Source of the DNA: MPNP01 sp026710155
GTDB taxonomy: Bacteria > Pseudomonadota > Alphaproteobacteria > Rhodobacterales > Rhodobacteraceae
Assembly (NCBI GenBank): GCA_965200885.1
Contig: OZ241737.1
Span: 2,418,001 to 2,482,000 of the forward strand
DNA: 64,000 bases
Direction of reading: 5' to 3'
This document shows positions 27,906-38,258 of this stretch, piece by piece. Both the position numbers and the translations under genes were made by a program. Under the pieces are notes generated by a model. The model worked only from the letters and a program-made list of their open reading frames with translations, was not told the origin of the DNA and made no database searches. Numbering within the stretch: position 1 is the stretch's first letter; each line of letters opens with the position of its first letter.

Positions 27906-27936
27906 CGGGCCGCCCCCCTGTCCGGCGATGTGGTCA

Positions 27937-27957
27937 CCCTCCCCCGTCATTGGAGGG
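27937..27957 (+). terminator. Hairpin after the broken secreted gene
   Basis: CCCTCC and GGAGGG form a six-pair GC stem around a 9-base loop, 32 bases after the gene's stop. There is no T-run, so terminator function is only possible. Confidence 0.3.
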
Positions 27958-28100
27958 GGCAGATGGAACGTGACCTGGCAGGAAATGTGTGAATCTGGTA
28001 GAGCCGAAGCCGGAAAAGATATCGGGCCTCACATGGGGCCAACAATCCGTTGCCCAGATTTTGATACAGGCAAGTGAAGTCATCCTGTCCCATTTCCGAA

Positions 28101-28522
28101 TTGAAAGATGTGCAATCCCTGCTTGAGATCATTGCTGTCAGGGATGTGTATATTTGGGATTTGGAAGTCCAACTTGGGGAGGACAGGAAAAAAGTTCCTG
28201 GAATTTGAGGAAAGGTTTTAGGAATTGGAAGATGCCTATGTGGCATTGGAACAAACCCGTGGTTAGGCAGGCCGAGGTGATATCCAAACTCCAGCGCCGT
28301 CCTGGCCGGAACAGTGGCAAGCCACCTTCGAGTGATGGGCTAGGTAAGCCCCCGGCACCGAAACGTACCAGTGTGAAAGGACGCAGGCCAGGTGGACAGA
28401 TGAGTAACAAGGGGCATGCCTTGCTTAGTTCCGAAAGGCCCGACCATGTAGAACACCATTTCCCCCTTGGAAACCGAGCGATTATCACTGCCGATGGACC
28501 AATCGGCAAAGGCAAGACCTAG
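28101..28522 (+). pseudogene. IS66-family transposase (TnpC) remnant, N-terminal part
   Basis: Pieces of the TnpC N-terminus can be read across several frames. First comes a leucine-rich coiled coil (VQSLLEIIAVRDVYIWDLE), then FLEFEERF and ELEDAYVALEQTR separated by stops. The hallmark GRNSGKPPSSDGL follows, with KGRRPGGQMSNKGHAL and ERPDHVEHHFP. The DDE catalytic domain and the tnpA/tnpB genes are absent, and no terminal repeats were found. It is an old, inactive fragment. It sits beside another broken gene and a GC-rich patch, which suggests a past insertion site. Confidence 0.7.
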
Positions 28523-28823
28523 CTTCTTGATCCATTGTGCCCAGGCCCCTGGCATTGGCCAGCAGCATGAAGTGCCGGAAGTCCAATTGCATTGGAAGTG
28601 ATTCTTGCCTGAACTACAATTGGATTCCAAGTGGCCGAATAGTTACACTTGATTTTAGTTTGCACAACATCATTCATACCACTTTTGTGACTTCTGATTC
28701 AGGCTCTAATGCCAAAAAACAAACGATCACCGATTTACTTTTTAAAATGGATCGCTCAAAATTTATCTTCTTGCTGATTGCACTTTTATTAGTTGTCAAT
28801 TGAATAAAATCAAACTGGTTCAA

Positions 28824-29930
28824 TTACCTTGAACACCCTGCGGCATTATGTGCCAATACAGAAGCCATGAATCCATCCAAATCCCCATCCAGTACAGCTT
28901 GGGGATTTGGTGATTCGAAATTGGTTCGTAAATCCTTGACCATTTGGTAGGGTGTAAGAACATACGACCGAATTTGATTCCCCCAACCCGCTTCCCCCCT
29001 GTTTTGATGCAATTCCTGTTGCTTTTCGTTGCGTTTGCGAAGTTCAAGTTCATAAAGCCTGGATCTGAGGGCATCCATACAATTGGCCCTGTTCATGTGC
29101 TGTGATTTTTCAGATGAAGTTACAACAATCCCTGTCGGAAGATGGGTCATTCTGACAGCAGAATCTGTTTTGTTCACATGTTGTCCACCAGCTCCGGATG
29201 CACGATAAGTGTCAACCCGCAAATCACTGGGATTTATTTCAATCTCGATGTTTTCGTCAATCACCGGAAAGGCGCCAACAGAACTGAAGGATGTGTGTCT
29301 TCTTGAAGCACTGTCAAACGGTGAAATACGGACCAAACGATGAACACCTGATTCGGATTTCAACCACCCGTAAGCATTCATGCCCTTTATTTTGAAAGTA
29401 ATTGATCGCAATCCCGCTTCCGCATCCCTATTTTGAGATATCAGTTCAATCTTGAAACCCCGCCTCTGGGCCCATCTTTCATACATTCTTGATAACATTT
29501 GGGCCCAATCGCATGACTCCGTCCCACCGGCACCAGCCTTAATTTCAAGAAAGGCATCGTTTTTATCTGCCTCATCATCAAGGAGTGCTTCCACAACTAT
29601 CTTCTTGATTTCCACATGCAGGTCGCTGATTGATTTTTCTGCTTCCAGAACAATCTCCTCATCACCCTCTTCCTCGCCCAATGCAATCAGTTCGGCATTA
29701 TCTTCAACGGTTGACCGCAAACGCTCAAATGTTTCCATCCTTTCAACAATGCTTTGTCTTTCCTTCATTATCGCAGTTGCACCAAGTTGATCATCCCATA
29801 ACTTAGGATCCTCTATTTTAGTATTGAGATCATTGAGTTTTCGTTCCAGATCATCCCGCTTGTTTTTCTCCTTGAGGAGATCAAGGGAATTGTTGATTTC
29901 TTCCAGTAGCTTGAGGATATCCGTACGCAT
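28824..29930 (-). CDS. prfB: Peptide chain release factor 2
   Basis: The 368-residue RF2 terminates at UAA and UGA. The SPF stop-codon tripeptide (VRISPFDSAS) and the GAGGQHVN hydrolysis motif are intact. The reading frame is continuous from the ATG (MRTDILKLLEE), so the programmed +1 frameshift that autoregulates prfB in many bacteria is not used. Both flanks are decayed accessory DNA, so prfB sits alone between two broken secreted genes. Confidence 0.97.
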   Translation of the reverse strand: MRTDILKLLEEINNSLDLLKEKNKRDDLERKLNDLNTKIEDPKLWDDQLGATAIMKERQSIVERMETFERLRSTVEDNAELIALGEEEGDEEIVLEAEKSISDLHVEIKKIVVEALLDDEADKNDAFLEIKAGAGGTESCDWAQMLSRMYERWAQRRGFKIELISQNRDAEAGLRSITFKIKGMNAYGWLKSESGVHRLVRISPFDSASRRHTSFSSVGAFPVIDENIEIEINPSDLRVDTYRASGAGGQHVNKTDSAVRMTHLPTGIVVTSSEKSQHMNRANCMDALRSRLYELELRKRNEKQQELHQNRGEAGWGNQIRSYVLTPYQMVKDLRTNFESPNPQAVLDGDLDGFMASVLAHNAAGCSR

Positions 29931-30262
29931 TCAATTTTACTTTTCATATTACATTACGATTCATCGAGTTGAAGAATTATACAAATTCAACATCAAAATG
30001 GTAGGGGTGTGAATCTCATATTGCGACATGATTGATCATTTCAAGCTGCCTTTGCCATGCCATGTCCTTCCTGATTGTCATTGTCGGGTTCCCTCCGGTC
30101 AATTTCCACCATGATCCTTTCCCATGTGCTGTCGAACCTTACGGATTTCACCAGCGACCGGAAGGCCGGAACCGCCTGTCCTCCTTCCATTCCCCACCGC
30201 ATGCCCGATTTCCCGGGACGCCCACCGACATGGGTCCTGTTTGCCGTTCCGGCAATCCCTGA
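29931..30262. other. Region upstream of a second broken gene; no intact gene
   Basis: An AT-rich start gives way to GC-rich sequence near 30.06 kb. A plus-strand frame (to a stop at 30309) contains LTDFTSDRKAGTACP and may be the displaced N-terminal part of the next pseudogene. No signal peptide or ribosome site could be fixed. Confidence 0.35.
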
Positions 30263-30784
30263 CCCGATGGGAATCCCCGCGGACGGGCTGGCCGGCTTAC
30301 GCTTATCCTAGAGAATACGACCGGCACCGACGCAAATGCGAACCTGACCCTCGCCAGGGAAAGCGGCTCCGGTATAAAATGTAATACGACCATTGCAAGC
30401 TCAGGCATCTTCATGTGGGAAAGCGCCGACCTGGATGAGATAAATCCCACTTTAAACAACTTCAATTATTCCGCTATCCCTGTGGCGGCCAACAGCCGCC
30501 GCACCATTCGCTTCAAAATGGCATCAATACCAAATCGCGAAAAGGACGGTGATCGCGTGTGGAATTTCCAGGTCAATGGAACAGTGTTCGCGATGTTGAC
30601 CGTCGAGGACGATGAGGCGAGACCGTACATCGGGAGCCTGAACCACCATCCTTACAAGATTGGCTGGGATAAAAGCCGCGCTGGGCGCATCAAAGACCCT
30701 CGTCCCAACAGGACATGTGCGGAGGGGCAGTACGGCTGCCAGACGAAGCGGTACAGCCGCTGCGTCTGCCTGTTTGCGGACTGA
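30263..30784 (+). pseudogene. Second broken accessory gene (beta-rich, cysteine-ended product)
   Basis: From about 30302 one frame reads a plausible extracellular beta-sandwich pattern (LILENTTGTDANANLTLARE, then MWESADLDEIN and VWNFQVNGTVFAMLTVEDDE). It ends in a cysteine-rich tail (RTCAEGQYGCQ, RCVCLFAD). Upstream the frame is closed by a TGA at 30260, and no start or signal peptide is found in it, so the gene appears truncated or frameshifted. GC content is well above that of the surrounding housekeeping genes. The family is not recognised. Length, composition and tail resemble the 27.2-kb pseudogene. Confidence 0.45.
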
Positions 30785-31015
30785 TGGCACGGGATACCGT
30801 TGACGGCACCTGCCGGACACAACAGGCAGGAAGAGAATTTCAAAGTGCGACACTACCTATCAAAATAACTTCTGACAAGTACAAAATATTCTCTGAAGTG
30901 ATGTTGAACTTGTCTTGGTTGACTCGATTTTAATGGTATATTTGATCATGCCAAGAGGCATTTCCATTTTTCATATCAGGACATATAGACTGTTGAAACA
31001 TCCATAAACATGCCA
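30785..31015. other. Short intergenic stretch; nothing recognised
   Basis: AT-rich sequence between the broken gene and the end of the MFS gene. No gene, RNA or clear terminator was seen. Confidence 0.4.
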
Positions 31016-32248
31016 TCAGGTAGGGTTTAACGAAAAACGATTGAGCTTCAGGGCCAAATTCGCTGCAAATGCTCCCGCTGAACAAAGAGCAACAGCTAAT
31101 ATAAGCGGCAATCCTGTTCCATCAAACAGCTGGCCGATTGGAATGGACAGAACAACGCAGATCAGTATGGAAATGGCACCAATAATCGATGCTGCCATAC
31201 CTGCAATATGACCCATCGGTTCGAGAGCCAGTGCATTAAGGTTGGCTAGACACAATCCAAGCAGGAAAAACATGCTGGCTGACCATGCAATAAACAGCCA
31301 CAACAACCAGTGAATGGGTAAGTTGCCAGTAATAATTATGAAGGAGCAAGCAAGTGAAAGCAGGCAGATGGCAAAATATCCGAATGTTGACAAGGCCCAC
31401 ATTCCCAGGCGCAATACGAGAGATGCATTCAGAAAACTTGCACTCCCTGAGATGAGTGCAACGATGGCAAAATAAAGTGGAAAATCATGGCCGGTATCCA
31501 ACCAGACCACATAAATCTGCTGGGCTGAAACAAGGTAGGAAAAAATGCAGGTTAATCCCAGTGCAAGACTGATGGTACAAATAATGACACGCGGGAAGGA
31601 GAATACTTCTACAACTGATTTTGCAATGTTTGCTGTTCTGAATTTTATCCGCTGATCAGGGGGATGTGTTTCGGGCTGCCTGACCATGAACCAGACCAGG
31701 GCAACAAGTGCCACTATCTGAAACGAAACGAATATAAATCGCCACCCCAGGGAAAGCATAATGGTTTGGCCAATAAATGGGGCCACGGCTGGTACAAGTA
31801 CAAAAAGCATCATTGAAAGTGATATGACACGGGCCATGTCCCTGCCTTTGTAGAGGTCACGTATCAAAGCCTGGGTTACTGTTCGTGGTGCTGAGATTCC
31901 TAAACCCTGTACAAAACGAGACAGGAGCAATCCATAAAATGATTCCGTGAAAAATGACCATCCGCTCGCAACAATAAAAAGAATTATTCCCAAATTGTTT
32001 ATGGGTTTTCGCCCAAATGAATCTGAAAGGGGTCCCATGATTAGCTGGCCAATACCCGAACCGGCTACAAAAACAATGATTACCAGTTGGGTTTTGTTGA
32101 TATCCAGAAGACCAAACTCCCTGCCGATTGCAGGGAAGGATGGCAATACAGCATCAGTGGCAAAAGCAACCAGAGACCAAAGCAAGGCAATCATGGCAAC
32201 AAATTCGTAATAAGGTGGTTGTTTGGTCACTTGTTCTGGACAATCCAC
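31016..32248 (-). CDS. MFS drug-resistance transporter, Bcr/CflA type
   Basis: The 410-residue protein has about 12 membrane segments. The loop-2/3 MFS motif is GPLSDSFGRKPI (near residue 75), and the drug:H+ antiporter feature QALIRDLYKGRDMA is of the Bcr/CflA group. Such proteins export drugs or metabolites with proton influx. The start is GTG 32248. It stands alone, so the substrate is unknown. Confidence 0.9.
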   Translation of the reverse strand: MDCPEQVTKQPPYYEFVAMIALLWSLVAFATDAVLPSFPAIGREFGLLDINKTQLVIIVFVAGSGIGQLIMGPLSDSFGRKPINNLGIILFIVASGWSFFTESFYGLLLSRFVQGLGISAPRTVTQALIRDLYKGRDMARVISLSMMLFVLVPAVAPFIGQTIMLSLGWRFIFVSFQIVALVALVWFMVRQPETHPPDQRIKFRTANIAKSVVEVFSFPRVIICTISLALGLTCIFSYLVSAQQIYVVWLDTGHDFPLYFAIVALISGSASFLNASLVLRLGMWALSTFGYFAICLLSLACSFIIITGNLPIHWLLWLFIAWSASMFFLLGLCLANLNALALEPMGHIAGMAASIIGAISILICVVLSIPIGQLFDGTGLPLILAVALCSAGAFAANLALKLNRFSLNPT

Positions 32249-32601
32249 AAAAATTTGGTTAGCAATCGGTTACCATGTAAAGGGGAAATTACAATTTCCT
32301 AGATTTTCCATTTATTGCTTCAGATCATTTTTCGGGAAAATTCTTCTACCCCTATCCCTTCTGATTTCATTGACATCCCAAAACCCTCATCTTCCCCACT
32401 CTTACGGTTGGTATCCACGCCTTGAGGCTAGTGCATAACATCTGGCTGTGGGACTCAAACCCGTTTGATGTGGCAATTTGGTATAATCCATGGAGTCATT
32501 AATCGAAGGTTTGGGAATAGAATTTGATCTGATATGAAATTGCAAATCTAAATTTGTGAACTAATCTGGGTTAATCCTGATTTTCAATTGATGGCCAAAA
32601 A
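32249..32601. other. Intergenic region between mrcA and the MFS gene; nothing recognised
   Basis: 353 bases between two minus-strand genes. A T-arm-like GGGTTTGAGTCCC (complement, near 32450) is not accompanied by acceptor, D or anticodon arms. The MFS promoter should be here but no clear boxes were found. Confidence 0.4.
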
Positions 32602-35241
32602 TCAATAAAGCCCACCGGCAGAAATGGAGCCAAATGATCCCCTTTCATCCTGCTTTTCGGGTGCGGTGTCGGGTGCATTCAAATCCTGATCATGGGTCTC
32701 AGATGCAACTTCAACTGCCTGATAAATTCCCTCGTCCCAATCTTCAAACTTGATTACCGGCAAATCGGAAGCCATTGGAAATCCACCATCTATCACGCGA
32801 AGATCCCCTTCTAGAGGTTCTGTGCCCAAACGGAAGAATTCGGCAATTACAGTTCCTTCCTCCTCTTTGCCACCTGAATGTACGGGCTCTCCGGTAAATC
32901 TGTTTATATCCACGAATACGCCACCTTCGGGAACCATGAAATCCGAATTGCCGTAGATCTCTACAGCCCTGTTCATGAAATTGCTGAAAACTGGTGCACA
33001 GAGGCTGCCACCGGTTGCACGCTTGCCCATGGATCTGGGATCGTCATAGCCAATATAACACCCCGCAACGATTTCGGAGGTATAACCGATAAACCACACA
33101 TCATTTGCATTATTGGTCGTTCCAGTTTTACCGGCAACCGGAAAATCTGCCTTGACTGTTCTGGAAGCAGTCCCTCGTTCCACAACACCCTGCATCATCG
33201 AGGTAATCTGATAGGCAGTAACAGGATCAATGATCTGGGGGCTAAGGGAGAGAACCTTTGGAATTTCACCTTTGGGTAAAATGGGATTGGTGCAATCGCC
33301 GCATACCTGCAAGCTTTCCTTGTAAATGGTATTGCCGTTCTTGTCCTGAACCCGGTCAACAAGTGTCGGAGTAACCTTAAACCCACCATTGGCAAACATG
33401 GCATAGGAAACAACAAGCTTCATGAGAGTTGTTTCCATCGCACCCAGAGAGTTGGCTAAAAATGGAGGCATTGCATCATAAATACCAACCTTTTCAGCAA
33501 ATCTGGATATTTTTTCCAATCCAATGCCATTGGCTAGGCGGACAGTCATGAGATTTCTTGACTGCTCGATACCTGTTCTCAGTGGAACAGGCCCATAAAA
33601 CTTATTACTGTAATTGACCGGCCGCCAGATACCTTGGGGAGTGTCCAGGTTGATCGGTGCATCAAATATGATGCTCGCCGGTGTGAGGCCGGAATCCAGG
33701 GCAGAAGCATAAACTATGGGCTTGAATGCCGACCCCGGTTGGCGGAAGGCCTGGGTTGCCCGATTGAAACTTGACTGTTGATAGGAAAAACCTCCAACCA
33801 TGGTAAGAACCCTGGCAGTGGTTGTATCCATTGCAATGAAGGCGCCTTGAACCACAGGCAGTTGGTGCAAATCCCATGAAACAATATTGTCTTCATCATT
33901 TTTGTTGGGTGAAACATAAACATATTCACCCTCCCGCAGAAACTCATCGGCCTTGCGGTCTCCCTCCGGCAACCTGGCCCCATTCAAGCTCCGGACCCAC
34001 TGAAAACTTGTTTCATCTAAAATACCGGTTTCCTCTTGTGGCTGGCCTTCAATGGATAAATATGCCTTGTTCCCTTCAAAACGGACAACATAAGCCAATG
34101 ACCATCCGTCAATATCTCTGGGCAAATCAACTTCAAAGGGCTCTTTTCCTTCCTGGGAACTGGAAGCGATATGCTGATTTGTGCCTATCCAAGTTCCCAC
34201 GGAGTGGTCATAGTCCTCCAAGCTTTGGCGAAGTTCCGAAGTGGCAATTTCCTGCAATTGGGGATCAATGGTTGCACGAATATTCAAACCTCCTTCAAAA
34301 AATTCGTCAGCCCCAAATTCCCTGGAAAGTTGCCTGCGGATTTCATCGGTGAAATAACTTCTTGGTGGTAGCGATTGCATGAATGAGGGGTAATCACCAT
34401 TCATGACTGTTTTCAGACTCTGCAACTTGGCAAAGCTACCCTCCTCTTCAGAAATGTGCTTGTTTTGAACCATTTCGGTTATAACAAAATTCCTGCGTGT
34501 CATGGCCCGAACACGATCCCTGACCGGATGATAGTTCGAGGGTGCCTTGGGCAGGGCTGCCAGATAGGCAGCTTCCTCAATGGAAAGTTCATCGAGTGAC
34601 TTGTTGAAATAGGTTTGGGCTGCAGCTGTAATGCCATAGGAATTCTGGCCCAAAAAGATTTCGTTCAGATACAGTTCCAGGATTTTTTCCTTCCCAAGGG
34701 CTTTTTCGATCTTTACGGCCAAAAGGATTTCCTTGAGTTTCCGTTCCACTGAACGTTCTCTGGACAGAAGAAAATTTTTCATTACCTGCTGGGTGATGGT
34801 GGATGCACCTCTGAGACGTTCACCCTGCATGGCCTGAATTCCTGCCTTGATGATTCCCAATGGGTCAAGACCCCTGTGTTGAAAGAAATATTTGTCTTCC
34901 GCAGAGACAACTGCATGAATGACCAAATCCGGTATTTCCTCGTAAGGGCTGAACAGCCTGCGTTCCCTGGCAAATTCATCAACCAGCTTTCCTTCCGAAG
35001 AAAAGACCCTGCTTATGGTCGGAGGAGAATAATTTTCCAACTCCTCAAAGGTCGGCAGATTGGAACCTACAGCCACAACCATGCCGGTCAAGGCAACAAA
35101 GACAAATGTGATGCCGAGGCAAACTTCACTGAACCCCCAGGCAATTGCCCTCAGAACTTTTTGCCCCAACTCTTCTGTTTGGGGCAGCACCTTTTTGAGT
35201 GGCTCCTTACGGTATCTGGTGAATGTACGGATGGGTTTCAT
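32602..35241 (-). CDS. mrcA: Penicillin-binding protein 1A (transglycosylase/transpeptidase)
   Basis: The 879-residue class A PBP has one N-terminal membrane anchor (about 38-60) and a GT51 glycosyltransferase domain (catalytic Glu in VSAEDKYFFQHRG; GASTITQQVMKN). An OB-like insert follows, then a transpeptidase with SxxK (PGSAFKPI), SxN (SRN in EQSRNLMT) and KTGT (GKTGTTNNANDVW). It polymerises and cross-links peptidoglycan at the inner membrane. The C-terminal extension is acidic. It is divergent from rne. Confidence 0.96.
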   Translation of the reverse strand: MKPIRTFTRYRKEPLKKVLPQTEELGQKVLRAIAWGFSEVCLGITFVFVALTGMVVAVGSNLPTFEELENYSPPTISRVFSSEGKLVDEFARERRLFSPYEEIPDLVIHAVVSAEDKYFFQHRGLDPLGIIKAGIQAMQGERLRGASTITQQVMKNFLLSRERSVERKLKEILLAVKIEKALGKEKILELYLNEIFLGQNSYGITAAAQTYFNKSLDELSIEEAAYLAALPKAPSNYHPVRDRVRAMTRRNFVITEMVQNKHISEEEGSFAKLQSLKTVMNGDYPSFMQSLPPRSYFTDEIRRQLSREFGADEFFEGGLNIRATIDPQLQEIATSELRQSLEDYDHSVGTWIGTNQHIASSSQEGKEPFEVDLPRDIDGWSLAYVVRFEGNKAYLSIEGQPQEETGILDETSFQWVRSLNGARLPEGDRKADEFLREGEYVYVSPNKNDEDNIVSWDLHQLPVVQGAFIAMDTTTARVLTMVGGFSYQQSSFNRATQAFRQPGSAFKPIVYASALDSGLTPASIIFDAPINLDTPQGIWRPVNYSNKFYGPVPLRTGIEQSRNLMTVRLANGIGLEKISRFAEKVGIYDAMPPFLANSLGAMETTLMKLVVSYAMFANGGFKVTPTLVDRVQDKNGNTIYKESLQVCGDCTNPILPKGEIPKVLSLSPQIIDPVTAYQITSMMQGVVERGTASRTVKADFPVAGKTGTTNNANDVWFIGYTSEIVAGCYIGYDDPRSMGKRATGGSLCAPVFSNFMNRAVEIYGNSDFMVPEGGVFVDINRFTGEPVHSGGKEEEGTVIAEFFRLGTEPLEGDLRVIDGGFPMASDLPVIKFEDWDEGIYQAVEVASETHDQDLNAPDTAPEKQDERGSFGSISAGGLY

Positions 35242-35760
35242 GGTTTGCTGCTTGGCTAATCGTTCCGATAATCATTGATGTTTTCAATTTAGCACTACAT
35301 TTAAATAGTAATTGATTCTTGGGTTTGTTCACATTCTGAAAGATAAAATTTCTTTGAACAACTTTTTTTTGGTATTTTGTTGACTTTGGATTGTGTATCA
35401 GTAGTTAACCTTTCAAGTCGCTGCCTTTAAAAAAAATAATAATTCGGGTAGCAGAATGGATGTGGAGATAAAATCATCCTTGTTGTCACGATGGCAAAAC
35501 ATGTCCGTTCACAATCATACTTATTACTTACCCAAGATTTTTATTTTGGTCCGATAAACGGCAAACAGATTTCTGGTGATTTACAAGATACATAGTGAAA
35601 TGAAGACCTACAAAACGTCAACCACCTATGCTCCACCCAATGAGTCGTGGCCGCGAATTACGGAAAAATACAAGCGAATGAAAATTCAACAAACCAATTT
35701 TGACACTACCCAATTTATCAAGCATGGATGGGAAAGTGCACTGATTTTAAAGAGAAAAAT
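35242..35760. other. Long divergent intergenic region; rne 5' leader
   Basis: 519 bases between mrcA and the rne start I chose. Long leaders are common for rne because RNase E autoregulates by cutting its own 5' UTR; here that is inference. Several A/T runs are present (for example A8 near 35432). Short open frames read through but show no family. A TTGACT occurs near 35380 without a good -10 partner. Confidence 0.4.
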
Positions 35761-38235
35761 ATGCATTCTTCAATACTCATTGATACCACCGGAGGAGATG
35801 AAACCCGGATATTGGTACTTGAAGGAGGTAAGGTACAGGAATTCAAAAGGGAAGCCAAGACCTCCAATCGACTGGCAGGGAATATTTATCTTGCCAGAAT
35901 TGATAAAATCGAACCTTCAATACAGGCTGCCTTCGTAAACATCGGCACGGACAAACACGGTTTTTTACCGTTTCGGGCCATTCATCCCGATTATTACAAT
36001 ATCGATATAAATAGCCTTGATTCTGAACCCACCGGTCCAGAAGAGGCCTCAACAGGTGGGGCTGATGCAGATAACTCAAACTTTCTCAGGGAGTTTGAAG
36101 ATTACACGACCGATTTTGGCATCATCACACGTACCATGAATTTGCAGGCTGCCCCGGGCAATCAAATTCATTTAAATGGTCATGGCAACAAAGGTAGAAA
36201 CAAATACCATAGAAGGACTTCACGAAAAATCCCCAGGGACCTCCTGATACAAGATGTCATAACCAAGGGCCAGATTGTACTTGTCCAGGTATCCAGGGAT
36301 GAATTGAATGCCAAGGGGGCAACCTTAACCACCTATATCAGTTTGCCGAGCAGATATTGTGTCCTGCTTCCAAACAGCGACAAGGGATTTTCAATCAGCA
36401 GCAAAATCAATTCGGTGGAAACAAGCCAGCATTTGAGATCAATCTTCAATAACTTCAATTTCCCACAGGGGGCTGGCCTGATAATGAGAACCATCAATGC
36501 AATTCCCCCCGGAGAGGTCATTGAAGCTGATATCAGCCGTCAGGTTGATACCTGGAAGGATATCCTCGCAAAAGCAGTGGTTTCCAAGGCCCCGATACTT
36601 TTGAAACCAACAAGTGATCTGATTGAAACGACCATCAGGGATTACTTCCGTGATTCAATAAATGAAATCATTGTTGCCGGGAACAGGGGATATGAACGCA
36701 CCGTCGAGGTTGTCAACTCACTGGTTCCACATGAATCCGGCAAGGTCATCAAGCACAACAGTTTGAAACCCTTGTTTGTTCTGCATGGGGTTCATGAGGA
36801 CCTCAGGAATCTTTATAATCCGCGTGTGGAATTGGCTTCTGGTGGTCACCTGATAATTCAGCCAACCGAAGCGCTGGTATCAATTGATGTCAACTCGGCC
36901 AAATCAAACCAGGGAAAAACCCTTTCCGAAACAGCACTAAAAACCAATATCGAGGCAGCCAGGGAAATTGCCAGGCAATTACGGTTGCGGGATTTGGCAG
37001 GTATCATTGTAATTGATTTCATAGACATGGAATACCAACCTCATCGCAAGGAGGTTGAAACTGCTCTTCGTACTGCGCTGCAAAGGGATCAGGCCTGGAT
37101 CAACTGCGGGTATATTTCCAAATTGGGTTTATTGGAAATGACACGACAGAGGGCCGGTGAAAATCTGGCTACCAACACAACCAAGGTTTGCCCTGCCTGT
37201 AGTGGAACCGGCCGGGTTATACTTGACGAAACCCTTGCTGTAATAATTCTCCGGCATATTGAGGCGGAATGTTCGCTGAAGAAAGCAGGGAATGTGATGG
37301 TTTCCGTTTCAGCGCCACTTGAGAATTATTTTCTCAATGAAATGCGCCGGGAGATTTCAAGATTGGAGGATGTTTACGGATGCCGCATTCGATTCGAAGC
37401 AACCGACAACTTGTTCTCCCAGGAATACAGTTTTATTTTGTACAGTGCTGATAAAAACAAGGAGATTTTCAGATATCCACCAAAATATTTGCACAACAAC
37501 CATAATACTCCCAAACCGACCTGGTCATCCAAGAAAGCAAACAGAAATTCGTCCAAAACCGGTTCGACAGCAAGATCATATAATGGCAACACCAAAGTTT
37601 CAGATGAAAATAACAGCAAGAGAGATAATAATTCCTCAAACGCAGCCATTGATCAAATCCCTACCCATTTGACTGCAAACAAGGATGGGCAGATCACTTC
37701 AGAACCAGAAAATGATCGTTCCATCGGCAATACATCCAAGGAGTTTGAAAGTGCCTCGCCAATAGAATCAGAACAAGGCGATGTTGGTCCAGCTGTTGGA
37801 AAAACAAACAAGGAGGAAAAGTCAAGCAAACCGGTAAAAAGAAAAGGAGCAAGGACCAAGGATCAGAAAGATGGGCAAAAGTCCAGGGCAAGACAGAATA
37901 CTCCCAAGAAAGAAACCAAAAAGGGAATAACAGAAAATGAATCAACTTCGCCAAGCAAAGACAAGCAGAAGGAATCGATAAAGGCGGATACTCTCGAAAA
38001 ATCTGTATCCAAGGTTGCAAAAACCGGCAGTAAAACAGTCAAACAAAGAAAACCCGCGCCAAAAAAGAGACCGGTTTCCAAAAAAACTTCTCAGGATGAG
38101 GATTCATCGCATCTCAAATCTCAAGGTAACAATGAATTTGAAAACACGATAAACCAAATTGCTCCAGGGGATGAAAATGACTGGGGAGATATCAGGACCA
38201 ATTTGAGCTTTTATTCTCCTTCAGACCTGGAATAA
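35761..38235 (+). CDS. rne: Ribonuclease E/G-family endoribonuclease
   Basis: The N-terminal catalytic half includes an S1 RNA-binding domain (about 35-170, with a long insert), the DNase I-like catalytic core with Asp in SIDVNS and IVIDFIDME, and the zinc-link CPACSGTG. The C-terminal 250 residues are a low-complexity tail rich in Lys, Ser, Asn and Glu, the usual unstructured scaffold for degradosome partners. The ATG at 35761 (MHSSILIDTTGGDETR) aligns with family starts; an ATG 33 bases upstream would add an unconvincing extension. A MITE-like element begins 23 bases after the stop. Confidence 0.94.
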   Translation: MHSSILIDTTGGDETRILVLEGGKVQEFKREAKTSNRLAGNIYLARIDKIEPSIQAAFVNIGTDKHGFLPFRAIHPDYYNIDINSLDSEPTGPEEASTGGADADNSNFLREFEDYTTDFGIITRTMNLQAAPGNQIHLNGHGNKGRNKYHRRTSRKIPRDLLIQDVITKGQIVLVQVSRDELNAKGATLTTYISLPSRYCVLLPNSDKGFSISSKINSVETSQHLRSIFNNFNFPQGAGLIMRTINAIPPGEVIEADISRQVDTWKDILAKAVVSKAPILLKPTSDLIETTIRDYFRDSINEIIVAGNRGYERTVEVVNSLVPHESGKVIKHNSLKPLFVLHGVHEDLRNLYNPRVELASGGHLIIQPTEALVSIDVNSAKSNQGKTLSETALKTNIEAAREIARQLRLRDLAGIIVIDFIDMEYQPHRKEVETALRTALQRDQAWINCGYISKLGLLEMTRQRAGENLATNTTKVCPACSGTGRVILDETLAVIILRHIEAECSLKKAGNVMVSVSAPLENYFLNEMRREISRLEDVYGCRIRFEATDNLFSQEYSFILYSADKNKEIFRYPPKYLHNNHNTPKPTWSSKKANRNSSKTGSTARSYNGNTKVSDENNSKRDNNSSNAAIDQIPTHLTANKDGQITSEPENDRSIGNTSKEFESASPIESEQGDVGPAVGKTNKEEKSSKPVKRKGARTKDQKDGQKSRARQNTPKKETKKGITENESTSPSKDKQKESIKADTLEKSVSKVAKTGSKTVKQRKPAPKKRPVSKKTSQDEDSSHLKSQGNNEFENTINQIAPGDENDWGDIRTNLSFYSPSDLE

Positions 38236-38258
38236 ACCAAATGATTACAGGTAAAAAA

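Noticed and set aside
27570..28077. Overlapping frames on both strands between 27.6 and 28.1 kb
   Set aside because: They arise from GC-rich sequence with few stops; the plus-strand frame ending at 27905 is the one with a coherent secreted-protein pattern.
28824..29930. Programmed frameshift in prfB
   Set aside because: The frame is continuous from a normal ATG through the GGQ motif, with no internal UGA slippery site.
32440..32475. Possible tRNA (T-arm-like sequence on the minus strand)
   Set aside because: No matching acceptor, D or anticodon arm can be built around it.
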